A stretch of DNA of 20,782 nt from positions 1 through 20,782 of the forward strand of contig JBARRR010000147.1 of assembly GCA_049644325.1 (NCBI GenBank), in the 5' to 3' direction. Of this stretch, positions 1-7,465 are shown piece after piece; position 1 is the stretch's first letter; every line of letters starts with the position of its first letter. Under the pieces are notes generated by a model, which did not search any database, was not told the DNA's origin, and was given only the letters and a program-made list of their open reading frames with translations. Source of the stretch: DASZHA01 sp049644325 (lineage in GTDB: Bacteria > Chloroflexota > Dormibacteria > DASZGP01). The translations under genes and the position numbers were made by a program.

Positions 1-1346
1 ACCGCCTCACGCACCTGACTCAGCAGCGAATCCATCCCCTCGCCCGGCTGGGTATATGCCAGCAGGGCGAAATAATCGCCGGCGCCGATCTTGCCAAGGA
101 GCGCCTCAATCTCGGCCCACGGGTCCGGCGGGGTTTCGACGCCGAAGTCGCCGGTCTCCAGGAAGCGCTTCAGCACCGCGTTGGTGTTGTCCTTGCTCTC
201 CTGCACGTTGGGCTGGTCGAAGGGGTTGATGCCGATGACGGCCCCGGCGATCGCGGTTGCCACCTCCCAGCGCAGGAACTCGGCGCCGATCTCGCCCGGA
301 CCGGGGATCTCGATGGTGTAGACAGGGTGACCGGCGGCTCGCAGCGCTCCGACCTCGGAATCAAGGTGCTCTCCCCCGTCGACCGTCCGCACGAAGACGA
401 AAAGGCGATCGTCGCCGTATGCCCCCGGCGGGCCCAGGGGTTCGCCCTCGACGGGGATGATGCCCTTGCCCTGCTTGCCGGTCGACTCCGCCAGCAGCTG
501 CTCCAGCCACATGCCCAGGGTGGCCACCGGGGATGAGCAGATGATGGTGCACTTGTCGCGGCCACTGTTGGCGGCGCTGCCCAGCACCGCCCCCAGCTCG
601 AGGCCGGGGTTGCTGTGAGCGTCGGCCTGGCGACAGTTGTCGCGCATCGCCACCGCCCCGGCAAGCAGCTGGCCGAAGTCCAGCCCCATCACAGCCGCCG
701 GGACCATGCCGAAGAACGACAGCGCCGAGTAGCGGCCGCCGATATCGGCGCGGTTCAGGAAGACCTCGCGAAAGCCCAGTTCTTTGGCGCTCTGGTGCAG
801 GCCACTGCCCTCGTCCGTGATGGCGATGAACTGCTGGCCTGCGCTGTCGCCCGCCGTCGACTTCACCTTGGCGAAGAAGTACTTCATGTGCGACAGCGTC
901 TCCAGGGTGCCACCGGACTTGCTGGCGATGATGAACAAGGTCCTGGATAGGTCGATCTGAGCCTCGATCTCGGCAATCGTCGAGGGGTCGGTGCTGTCCA
1001 GCACCAGCAGCTCGGGATGACCATCGACATGGCCGAAGGTGCGGCCGAGGACGTCGGGGCAGAGGCTGCTGCCCCCCATGCCGGCCAGCACCGCGTGGGT
1101 GAAGCCGGCCATCTTAACGTCCTCGGTAAGCGCTCGCAGGCGCGCGAGCACGTCCTCGGCGCTGAGCTCCTCGGCGACATCGAGCCACCCCATCCAGCTC
1201 GCGATCTCAGCGGCGGTGTCGACGTCAGCCGACCAGATCGTGCCGTCCTTCTGGCTGAGGCGGTCGACCCATCGCTGAGCGTTCATGCGGTCCATGGCCG
1301 CCTCAACCGGGGCACGCAGCCCCCCGAGCCCGTCAAGTCCGGTCAA
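1..1346 (-). CDS. pgi: Glucose-6-phosphate isomerase, C-terminus cut by left edge
   Basis: Interconverts glucose 6-phosphate and fructose 6-phosphate in the cytoplasm, joining glycolysis to the pentose phosphate pathway. About 448 codons are visible and the reading frame is open at base 1. Visible motifs, numbered from the TTG start, are GMGGSS (89-94) in the first sugar-isomerase domain, a phosphate-binding SKSGGT (142-147), AESTGKQGKG with the likely catalytic Glu287, and NPFDQPNVQESK ending at Lys385. These match the PGI half of bifunctional transaldolase/PGI proteins more closely than classical PGI, which is a recollection and not a search result. Start choice: TTG at 1346 has AGGGAGGG seven bases upstream; ATG codons at 1295 and 1286 are in-frame alternatives without an equally good site. 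It is the third gene of the tkt-tal-pgi operon, 34 bases after tal. Confidence 0.93.
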   Translation of the reverse strand, partial: MTGLDGLGGLRAPVEAAMDRMNAQRWVDRLSQKDGTIWSADVDTAAEIASWMGWLDVAEELSAEDVLARLRALTEDVKMAGFTHAVLAGMGGSSLCPDVLGRTFGHVDGHPELLVLDSTDPSTIAEIEAQIDLSRTLFIIASKSGGTLETLSHMKYFFAKVKSTAGDSAGQQFIAITDEGSGLHQSAKELGFREVFLNRADIGGRYSALSFFGMVPAAVMGLDFGQLLAGAVAMRDNCRQADAHSNPGLELGAVLGSAANSGRDKCTIICSSPVATLGMWLEQLLAESTGKQGKGIIPVEGEPLGPPGAYGDDRLFVFVRTVDGGEHLDSEVGALRAAGHPVYTIEIPGPGEIGAEFLRWEVATAIAGAVIGINPFDQPNVQESKDNTNAVLKRFLETGDFGVETPPDPWAEIEALLGKIGAGDYFALLAYTQPGEGMDSLLSQVREA

Positions 1347-1353
1347 TCGACTG

Positions 1354-1361
1354 CCCTCCCT
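1354..1361 (-). promoter_or_regulatory. Shine-Dalgarno site deciding the TTG start of pgi
   Basis: The minus strand reads AGGGAGGG followed by a seven-base spacer and TTG at 1346. The strength and spacing of this site are the reason for preferring the TTG over the two downstream in-frame ATG codons. Confidence 0.65.
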
Positions 1362-1380
1362 GTCTAAAGCCCCGCGGCCC

Positions 1381-2514
1381 TCACGAACCAGTCTTGACGG
1401 CGGCGGCCTTCTCCTCGATCTGCTTGAGCAGCTTGTCGAAGGCATCGGCGAACGACTTGACGCCCTCGTCGATCAGCTCGTCGGTAACCTGCTGCATGTC
1501 GATGCCGACCTCCTCCAACTGGCTCATCAAGGCCTTGGCCTGGTCCAGCCCCTGATCCAGTCGGGGCTCCGGGTTGCCATGGTCGGCGTAGGCATCGAGG
1601 GTGGCGCGTGGCAGGGTGTTGACGGTGTCCGGCCCGACCAGGTCTTCGACGTAGAGGACGTCCGGGTAGTCAGGGTTCTTGGTCGACGTCGAGGCCCACA
1701 GGCAGCGCTGCACCTTGGCGCCGGCCGCCTCGAGCTTCTTGAAGCGATCCGACTTGAAGATCTCCAGGAAGAGCTCGTAGGCCAGCTTGGCGTTGGCCAC
1801 GGCGGCCTTGCCCTGGAGCCGCTTGGCGTCCTCAGCGGAGAGCTTGCCCTCCTCGACGAGGCCGTCCAGCAGCTTGTCCACCTTGGTGTCGACCCGGCTG
1901 ACGAAGAAGCTGGCCACCGACCCGATGTCCGCCAGAGGCTTGCCCTCTGCATGACGACGCTCCAGCGCCGTGACGTAGGCCTCGGCCACTTTTCTGTAGT
2001 AGTCCAGTCCGAAGATCAGGGTGATGTTGATGCTGTAGCCCTCGTAGAGCATCTCCTCGATGGCGGGGATGCCGGCGTTGGTTGCCGGGATCTTGACCAT
2101 CAGGTTGGGCCGCGCGACCCGCTTCCAGATGTCGCGGACCATCGCCTCGGTGCCCTCGGTGTCGTCGGCCAGCGAAGCCAGGACCTCCATCGAAACGCGG
2201 CCATCGAGGTGCTCGGTCTGCCCATAGGTCTGCTCGAAGGTGTCGAGGGCGGTGCCCACGTCGTCGAGCGCCAACTCCATGAAGATGTCCTCCGGCGAGG
2301 CGCCCCGCTCGGCCAGGCGCCGCAGGTCGTCGTCGTATTCGTCAGTGCCGCCGATGGCCTTCTCGAAGATGCTGGGGTTGGTGGTCATCCCCACGACGGC
2401 GTAGTCGTCCATCAGCTTCCGCAGCCCATCGCCGCGGACCAGCGAACGGGTTATGTCGTCGTACCAGACGCTTTGACCCAACTCGCGCAGGCGGAAAAGC
2501 GGGTTCTTAGCCAT
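1381..2514 (-). CDS. tal: Transaldolase
   Basis: Transfers a dihydroxyacetone unit between sedoheptulose 7-phosphate and glyceraldehyde 3-phosphate in the non-oxidative pentose phosphate pathway. The 377-residue protein has the length of the long bacterial transaldolases that are either free-standing or the N-terminal half of Tal-PGI fusions. Visible motifs are GMTTNPSIF (42-50), LMVKIPATNAG with the Schiff-base Lys141, and ASTSTKNPDYPD (274-285) of the barrel. The ATG at 2514 has AAAGGAGG six bases upstream. It lies 32 bases after tkt and 34 bases before pgi on the same strand, so the three are very probably one operon. The last residues are a Lys/Ala-rich tail. Substrate and reaction are assigned from the family. 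Confidence 0.96.
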   Translation of the reverse strand: MAKNPLFRLRELGQSVWYDDITRSLVRGDGLRKLMDDYAVVGMTTNPSIFEKAIGGTDEYDDDLRRLAERGASPEDIFMELALDDVGTALDTFEQTYGQTEHLDGRVSMEVLASLADDTEGTEAMVRDIWKRVARPNLMVKIPATNAGIPAIEEMLYEGYSINITLIFGLDYYRKVAEAYVTALERRHAEGKPLADIGSVASFFVSRVDTKVDKLLDGLVEEGKLSAEDAKRLQGKAAVANAKLAYELFLEIFKSDRFKKLEAAGAKVQRCLWASTSTKNPDYPDVLYVEDLVGPDTVNTLPRATLDAYADHGNPEPRLDQGLDQAKALMSQLEEVGIDMQQVTDELIDEGVKSFADAFDKLLKQIEEKAAAVKTGS

Positions 2515-2520
2515 GCGAGA

Positions 2521-2528
2521 CCTCCTTT
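2521..2528 (-). promoter_or_regulatory. Strong Shine-Dalgarno site of tal
   Basis: AAAGGAGG lies in the tkt-tal spacer, six bases before the tal ATG. It is the best ribosome-binding site in the window and shows that this organism uses Shine-Dalgarno initiation inside operons, in contrast to many first genes here. Confidence 0.7.
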
Positions 2529-2546
2529 TGCACCCCGTCCGTGGTT

Positions 2547-4433
2547 TTAGAGCCTTTGCGCCACCAGCTTACGCGCCGCCTCAGCGATGTGGTTGGCCGA
2601 GATGCCGGCCGCGTCCATCAGCTCCTCGGGCTTGCCCGAGCCGGGCAGGCCCTGGACGGCGCAGTGCGCGAGCAGGAAGTGGTCTGGGTGGTCGGCCATC
2701 GCCTCGAGGATGGCGGCCGCCAGGCCGCCCTCAGGGTAGTGGTCCTCGGCAACAACCAGCTTGCCCACCTCGCTGATGGCGCCTCCCAGGGTCTTTTGGT
2801 CCACCGGCTTCACGGAGTACAGGTCAACAACGCGGGCATTGATCCCCTCGGCGGCCAGCGTGTCGGCGGCAGCCAGGCAGTTGTGCAACGTAACTCCCGC
2901 GCCGATGAGGACAACCTTGTCGTCGTCAGCCTGCCGCACGACCTTGGCCCCGCCAACCGGGAAGGTGTCGGCGTCGTCGTAGATGACGGGGTAGGCGCCG
3001 CGGGTGGTGCGCATGAACACGATGCCCTTGGTATCCGCCATCTCCCCCACCAGCTTGGCCGCCGAGACCGCATCCGAGGGGTAGAGCACGGTCGAGCCGT
3101 GGATCGCGCGCATCGAGGCCAGGTCCTCCAGCGCCATCTGCGAAGGCCCGTCGGCTCCGATCTCGACGCCGGCGTGCGACCCCGAGAGCCGGATGTTGGC
3201 CTGCGAGATGGCGGCCATGCGGATGAAGTCATATGCGCGGCTGAAGAAGGCCGCGAAGGTCGAGGCGAAGGGGATGTAATCGCGCACGCTCATGCCCACC
3301 GCGGCGGCGACCAGCTGCTGCTCGGCGATGAACATCTCGAAGAAGCGGTCGGGGTAGGCCTTGGCGAACTCCTCGGCGAGCGTGGAGTTGCTGACCTCGC
3401 CATCGAGGGCGACGACGTCGGGGCGGGCCCCCAGCGCCTTAAGCGCGTCGCCGTAGGCCTTGCGGGTGGCGACCTTCTCGCCCATCTCGTACCGCGGCAG
3501 CTCGACCTTGTCGGCACCTGCGCCGCGCGCGATGGCGGACTCGCCCGGCTCCGGCTTGGCAACGCTGACGCGCAGGTCACGGACCCCGCCCAGCTCCGCA
3601 ATGGCGCGCTCCGCCATGTCCTCGGGCAGGGGCTTGCCGTGCCAGCCGTCCTTGTCCTCGATCTCGCTGAACCCGCTCCCCTTTTTGGTCCTGGCGATCA
3701 CCACCGTTGGCCTGTCAGTGTTTTTCTCGGCCTGCTGGTAGGCGCCGTCGATGGCCTCGACGTCATGGCCGTCGATGACCACGGCGTGGCAGCCGAAGGC
3801 CTCGACCCGCGCCTTGTAGACGTCGGTGTCCCAGCCGTACTCGGTCTCGCCGCGCTGCCCCAGGCGGTTGACGTCGAAGATCGGGGTCAGGTTGTCGAGC
3901 CCGTAGTAGCCGGCCTTGTCGAGCGCCTCCCACATCGAGCCCTCGGCCAGTTCGCTGTCGCCGCAGACGACCCAGACCCGGTAGGGCAGCTGGTCGAGGC
4001 GCTTGCCCGCCAGGGCGACGCCAGCGCCGATGGGTAGCCCCTGGCCCAGCGAGCCGGTGGCCACGTCGACCCACGGGATCTGCGGAGTCGGGTGACCCTG
4101 GAGACGGGATCCGAACTGGCGGAAGGTGAGCATCTCCCGGTCGGTGACGGCGCCGGCCGCCTTGAAGACCGCGTATACCAGGGGCGAGGCGTGGCCCTTG
4201 CTGAAGATGAGGTGGTCGTTGCTGGCCAGCTTGGGGTTGTCCCAGTCGTAGTTGAGGTGCCGGGCCAGGAGCACCGCCAGCAGGTCCGCCGCCGACATGC
4301 TCGACGTCGGGTGACCGCTGCCAGCCGCCGTCGAGGAGCGGATGCTGTCGACGCGGAGCTGCTTGCCCAGCTCGCGGATGGCGTCGAAATCGTCCGCCGA
4401 AACCGTCGTCGCCTGCTCTACTTCCTGCGCCAT
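2547..4433 (-). CDS. tkt: Transketolase
   Basis: Thiamine-diphosphate enzyme that moves two-carbon units between pentose phosphate sugars. From ATG 4433 the protein is 628 residues, the length of the shorter, animal-like transketolases. Visible elements are SGHPTSS (39-45) in the cofactor cleft, the thiamine-diphosphate/Mg motif starting GDSELAEG (158-165) and continuing to DVNRLGQ (187-193), and FIAEQQLVAAAVG, where Glu371 is the likely cofactor-activating glutamate. A C-terminal transketolase domain follows, with LYSVKPVD (538-545). The frame stays open 66 codons further upstream to 4631, but that stretch overlaps rpiA antisense and does not resemble a transketolase. ATG 4433 has GGAAGG just upstream. 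First gene of tkt-tal-pgi, divergent from rpiA. Confidence 0.97.
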   Translation of the reverse strand: MAQEVEQATTVSADDFDAIRELGKQLRVDSIRSSTAAGSGHPTSSMSAADLLAVLLARHLNYDWDNPKLASNDHLIFSKGHASPLVYAVFKAAGAVTDREMLTFRQFGSRLQGHPTPQIPWVDVATGSLGQGLPIGAGVALAGKRLDQLPYRVWVVCGDSELAEGSMWEALDKAGYYGLDNLTPIFDVNRLGQRGETEYGWDTDVYKARVEAFGCHAVVIDGHDVEAIDGAYQQAEKNTDRPTVVIARTKKGSGFSEIEDKDGWHGKPLPEDMAERAIAELGGVRDLRVSVAKPEPGESAIARGAGADKVELPRYEMGEKVATRKAYGDALKALGARPDVVALDGEVSNSTLAEEFAKAYPDRFFEMFIAEQQLVAAAVGMSVRDYIPFASTFAAFFSRAYDFIRMAAISQANIRLSGSHAGVEIGADGPSQMALEDLASMRAIHGSTVLYPSDAVSAAKLVGEMADTKGIVFMRTTRGAYPVIYDDADTFPVGGAKVVRQADDDKVVLIGAGVTLHNCLAAADTLAAEGINARVVDLYSVKPVDQKTLGGAISEVGKLVVAEDHYPEGGLAAAILEAMADHPDHFLLAHCAVQGLPGSGKPEELMDAAGISANHIAEAARKLVAQRL

Positions 4434-4517
4434 CGCCCTTCCGTCGTACGTTATCACCCCGCGACTGGCGGAGTCGCTGGCTCGAATCACCCCCGGGTCC
4501 AGTACCCTACGGGCAAC
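4434..4517. promoter_or_regulatory. Divergent tkt/rpiA promoter region
   Basis: These 84 bases separate two divergent genes of the same pathway. On the plus strand TACCCT (4503-4508) lies nine bases before the rpiA ATG with no Shine-Dalgarno site, as expected for a leaderless mRNA. On the minus strand TAACGT lies about 14 bases before the tkt ATG, with GGAAGG between. An inverted repeat GCGACT-(5)-AGTCGC (4461-4477) sits centrally and could be an operator. No good -35 boxes are evident, and all these sites are predictions by eye. Confidence 0.45.
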
Positions 4518-5201
4518 ATGGACCCCAAGCAGGCGGCGGCGGAGCGCGCCCTCCAAGAGGTCGAGGACGGCATGTTCCTTGGCCTTGGAACCGGCTCGAC
4601 CGCGAGCTACTTCGTCTCCAGCCTGGGGCAACGGGTAAGCGAGGGTTTGAATATCACCGCGGTTGCAACCAGCAAGGCCACCGCCGACCTCGCCACCTCC
4701 CTGGGGATCCGGCTGGTGACGTCAGCCGACCGGCCCCTGGACCTCACCGTCGATGGGGCGGACGAAATCGATCCCAACCTCAACCTGATCAAGGGCCTGG
4801 GCGGTGCGTTGCTGCGCGAGAAGCTGGTGGCGGCCGCGTCCCTGCGCATGACCGTCATCGCCGGCGCCGACAAGCTGGTGCCGCAACTGGGCATGCGCGC
4901 TCCCCTTCCTGTGGAGGTGCTGTCGTTGTTGTGGGAGCGCACCGGGGCACAGCTCGAGGAGCTGGATCTACGGCCGGAGCTGCGAAAGGTCCCGAGCTCG
5001 GGCGCCGCATTCGTCTCCGACAACGGCAACCTGATCCTCGACTGCGCCTTCACACCGCCTCGCGACCTCGACGAGCTAACTCTGGGCCTGGATCGCTTGC
5101 CCGGGGTCCTGGGCCACGGGCTCTTCCTGGGCATCGCCACCCAGGCCATCATCGGCGAGGAGGATGGCAGTACTCGCGTGATCACGCCCGCCGGGGACTG
5201 A
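4518..5201 (+). CDS. rpiA: Ribose-5-phosphate isomerase A
   Basis: Interconverts ribose 5-phosphate and ribulose 5-phosphate. The 227-residue length is typical of RpiA. Visible motifs are GLGTGSTA (22-29) phosphate-binding loop, DGADEID (79-85), KGLGGALLREK (92-102) with the likely catalytic Glu101, VSDNGN (166-171), and GHGLF near the C-terminus. The open frame continues upstream to 4092, but that part is antisense to tkt. The ATG at 4518 lines up with the usual RpiA N-terminus. There is no clear Shine-Dalgarno site; a TACCCT box nine bases before the ATG suggests a leaderless transcript. It is divergent from tkt and convergent with the SDR gene at 5220, with 18 bases between stop codons. 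Confidence 0.97.
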   Translation: MDPKQAAAERALQEVEDGMFLGLGTGSTASYFVSSLGQRVSEGLNITAVATSKATADLATSLGIRLVTSADRPLDLTVDGADEIDPNLNLIKGLGGALLREKLVAAASLRMTVIAGADKLVPQLGMRAPLPVEVLSLLWERTGAQLEELDLRPELRKVPSSGAAFVSDNGNLILDCAFTPPRDLDELTLGLDRLPGVLGHGLFLGIATQAIIGEEDGSTRVITPAGD

Positions 5202-5207
5202 ACCCGG
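5191..5207. terminator. Possible hairpin between convergent rpiA and SDR gene
   Basis: CCGGG (5191-5195) and CCCGG (5203-5207) can form a five-pair stem around a seven-base loop that contains the rpiA stop codon. There is no T tract on either side, so this is only a weak candidate for a terminator shared by the two convergent genes. Confidence 0.3.
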
Positions 5208-5219
5208 GCGAGGCTGGGC

Positions 5220-6131
5220 TCAGGCCTTGGCTGGGCTCTTGGGGCGCGTCTTCTTCACCGGCTTGTCGGCGTCAGCGCCCTTCCCCGAGGCCTTCGCCCG
5301 CGTCGCCCGGGCCTCCTCCTCGCGCAGCCGGTCGGCCATTCCCTTCATGGCGTCGAAGCTGCCGTTGGTGCGGCCGGCCCTGAAGATGATCTCCGGCGAG
5401 ATGGCCCGCCCCAGCGGTCCCAGCTTGACGATGAACGGGCTGACCACTACCCGGGCCTTGTCGCCGGTGATCGCCTTGACCACGGCGTCGGCCACCTCCT
5501 GCGGTGAGCTGGTGGGCACCTTGGACTCACCGCCGGCGGTGTTGTCGTGGTACAGCCCCGCCTCGCGCACGAAGTAGGGACACACGACCGACGCGCTCAC
5601 GCCAGTCCCCTCCATCTCCCACCGCAGCGACTCGGTGAAGCCGACCACGGCGTGCTTGGTGGCGGCGTAGACCGAGCCGAAAGGCGTCGGCGCCAGGCCC
5701 GCAACCGAGGCGATGTTGACAATGTGCCCCGACCCTCGCGCCATCATCTCCGGGAGCACCGCCTGGGTCAGCGCCAGGGTGCCCATCACGTTGAGGTCGA
5801 ACATCCGCCGCGCCTCGTCAAGGTCGACGTCAATGAACGCCTGGGGGTGATCGGTGCCGGCGTTATTGACGATGATGTCCACCTGGCCAAAGCGCTCCCG
5901 GGCCGCGTCCAGCAGCCGGGTGCGATCCGCCTCCTTGGTGACGTCGGCGGTCACCGCCAGGGTCCGCTGGCCCTGCTTGTCCAAACGCTTGGTCAGCGCC
6001 TCCAGCTCTGAGGCGGAGCGTGCCGCCACCACGACCTTGAGGCCGTGGTCAAAGAGCGTCTCGGCGATGTACGCGCCGAGGCCCTTGGAGGCGCCGGTCA
6101 CCACGGCAACCTTGCCCCCGATTTCCTTCAT
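5220..6131 (-). CDS. Short-chain dehydrogenase/reductase with basic C-terminal tail
   Basis: NAD(P)-dependent oxidoreductase of the classical SDR family; the substrate cannot be told. The 303 residues contain TGASKGLG (12-19) for cofactor binding, NNAG (89-92), and the full catalytic tetrad Asn114, Ser142, Tyr155 (YAATK) and Lys159. The Rossmann domain ends near residue 255. A tail of about 45 residues rich in Ala, Lys and Arg follows, ending in KKTRPKSPAKA, which is absent from standard 250-residue SDRs and more like actinobacterial members that act on large lipid substrates (inference). The ATG at 6131 has no Shine-Dalgarno site but a perfect TATAAT nine bases upstream. It is convergent with rpiA and divergent from tRNA-Leu. 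Confidence 0.93.
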   Translation of the reverse strand: MKEIGGKVAVVTGASKGLGAYIAETLFDHGLKVVVAARSASELEALTKRLDKQGQRTLAVTADVTKEADRTRLLDAARERFGQVDIIVNNAGTDHPQAFIDVDLDEARRMFDLNVMGTLALTQAVLPEMMARGSGHIVNIASVAGLAPTPFGSVYAATKHAVVGFTESLRWEMEGTGVSASVVCPYFVREAGLYHDNTAGGESKVPTSSPQEVADAVVKAITGDKARVVVSPFIVKLGPLGRAISPEIIFRAGRTNGSFDAMKGMADRLREEEARATRAKASGKGADADKPVKKTRPKSPAKA

Positions 6132-6185
6132 CGCTCGCCGATTATATGGCTCAGCTCTGAGCTATCGCGGCTGTAACATCGCCGA
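6132..6185. promoter_or_regulatory. Divergent SDR / tRNA-Leu promoters with central palindrome
   Basis: On the minus strand a consensus TATAAT (6146-6141) ends nine bases before the SDR start codon. On the plus strand TAACAT (6174-6179) ends six bases before the tRNA-Leu 5' end. Between them lies the perfect inverted repeat GCTCAG-CT-CTGAGC (6149-6162), which would fall in the spacer of both promoters. This is a plausible repressor operator. The boxes are read by eye, and neither promoter has a convincing -35. Confidence 0.55.
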
Positions 6186-6269
6186 GGGCAAGTGGTGGAA
6201 CGGCAGACACGCGGCTCTTAAAAAGCTGTCCCTGTGTAAGGGGTGAGGGTTCGACTCCCTCCTTGCCCA
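6186..6269 (+). tRNA. tRNA-Leu (anticodon UAA)
   Basis: An 84-base class II tRNA. The acceptor stem pairs GGGCAAG (6186-6192) with CTTGCCC (6262-6268), and the discriminator is A6269. The anticodon stem CGGCT/AGCTG holds the loop CTTAAAA, giving anticodon TAA (6219-6221), which reads UUA. A long variable arm follows, as expected for leucine. The T arm is GAGGG-TTCGACT-CCCTC (6245-6261). The CCA end is not encoded, because the next bases are CTC. The histidine kinase start codon follows 23 bases later. Confidence 0.96.
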
Positions 6270-6292
6270 CTCGGCCCGAGAATATCCATGCG

Positions 6293-7465
6293 ATGAGCGA
6301 CGGAATCGATGCCGCCGAAACATGGAAGCAGCGAGCTAAGGAGCTCGAGGCGCTCAACCGGGCCGCCCTGGCGATCGCTGGCGACCTCGACCTCGACAGG
6401 GTCCTCAAGACCATCCTCAGCACCGCCCGCAGCCTGGTCAAGGCGCGTTACGGCGCGCTGGGCGTGCCCGACGGCCATGGCGGCTTCGAGAAGTTCATCA
6501 CCGTAGGGATCTCGGAGAAGCGCGCCCGTGAGATCGGAGACCTTCCTCGCTTCCATGGCGTGTTGGGGGTGCTTCTCCGCGACGGCCGCGCCATCCGCAT
6601 GCCCGATATCCGCCGCCACCCGGAGTTCTCGTGGTATCCCCAGCACCACCCCGACATGACCGATTTCCTCGGCGTCCCTATAACCCACCGGGGAGCGACC
6701 CTGGGCGAGATCTACCTCTCTGGCAACCCTGATGGGCATTTCAACGCCCGTGACCAGCGACTCGTCGAGATGCTGGCGTCCCACGCCGGGATCGCCATCG
6801 CGACCGCCAGCGTCTACTCGCAGGGCCAGACCCTGGCGGTGGTCGAGGAGCGCAACCGCGTCGCCCGCGAGCTCCACGACGCCGTCTCGCAGACCCTGTT
6901 CAGCATGCAGTTCGAGGCCAAGGCCGCGGCGCTTCAAGCCAGGACGGATCCGGGGGCCGCGGCAGAGGCCCTGGAGCGACTCCAGGAGCAGGCGGCAGCG
7001 GCGCTGGGCGAGATGCGGGGCCTGGTCTATGCCCTGCGTCCCAAGAGCCTGGAGCGGGACGGCCTGGCCGCAACCCTCCAGGACCACGTCGATGCCCTGC
7101 GCCGGTCGCACCAGGCCGACATCGAGGTCCGGGTCGAGGGCAAGCCGGAGCTCGCCTTTGACCAGGAGTTCGCCCTCCTTCGCATTGCCCAGGAGGCGCT
7201 GCAGAACGCGATCAAGCACTCCGGTGACGCCCCCATCACCGTGGTGCTCCGCCACCGGCGGGCGGGCACCGAGATGTCGATCCAGGACCACGGCCCCGGC
7301 TTCGACCCCGAGGAGCTGCCCCGCACCGTTCGCACCATGGGGCTGGAGACGATGCGCTCCCGGGCGGCGGACATCAACGCCGCCCTCACGATCGACGCCT
7401 CAGAGGGCGACGGCACCACCATCTCGGTGTTCCTGCCGGCGACGGCGGGCAAGACCGGTGGCTGA
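6293..7465 (+). CDS. GAF-domain sensor histidine kinase, NarL/DevS type
   Basis: Sensor kinase expected to phosphorylate the overlapping response regulator. It has 390 residues and no membrane segment, so it is probably cytoplasmic. A helical start (about 8-40) leads to a GAF domain (about 35-175). Then come the HisKA_3 dimerisation helices with the H-box ERNRVARELHDAVSQ (phospho-acceptor His195) and a HATPase domain with Asn305 (QEALQNAIKH), DHGPGFD (332-338) and MGLETM (349-354). The GAF domain contains WYPQHHPDM (His118, His119) before FLGVPI, similar to the heme-histidine region of mycobacterial DevS/DosT as I recall it. The ATG at 6293 is used; the frame runs back only into the tRNA gene. 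There is no Shine-Dalgarno site, and transcription together with tRNA-Leu is likely. Confidence 0.93.
   Translation: MSDGIDAAETWKQRAKELEALNRAALAIAGDLDLDRVLKTILSTARSLVKARYGALGVPDGHGGFEKFITVGISEKRAREIGDLPRFHGVLGVLLRDGRAIRMPDIRRHPEFSWYPQHHPDMTDFLGVPITHRGATLGEIYLSGNPDGHFNARDQRLVEMLASHAGIAIATASVYSQGQTLAVVEERNRVARELHDAVSQTLFSMQFEAKAAALQARTDPGAAAEALERLQEQAAAALGEMRGLVYALRPKSLERDGLAATLQDHVDALRRSHQADIEVRVEGKPELAFDQEFALLRIAQEALQNAIKHSGDAPITVVLRHRRAGTEMSIQDHGPGFDPEELPRTVRTMGLETMRSRAADINAALTIDASEGDGTTISVFLPATAGKTGG

Noticed and set aside
1285..2550. Long plus-strand open frame of 421 codons
   Set aside because: It lies antisense to pgi and tal, has the composition of a frame shadow of high-GC coding DNA, and shows no recognisable domain.
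2541..4037. Plus-strand open frame of 498 codons
   Set aside because: It is wholly antisense to transketolase, whose motifs are complete, and its Gly/Val/Asp/His-rich translation is typical of a shadow.
4434..4631. N-terminal extension of transketolase
   Set aside because: The frame is open, but it would read antisense through the rpiA start, does not resemble the family, and the downstream ATG has a ribosome-binding site.
6218..7291. Minus-strand open frame of 357 codons
   Set aside because: It overlaps the tRNA-Leu and is antisense to the histidine kinase with all its boxes intact.
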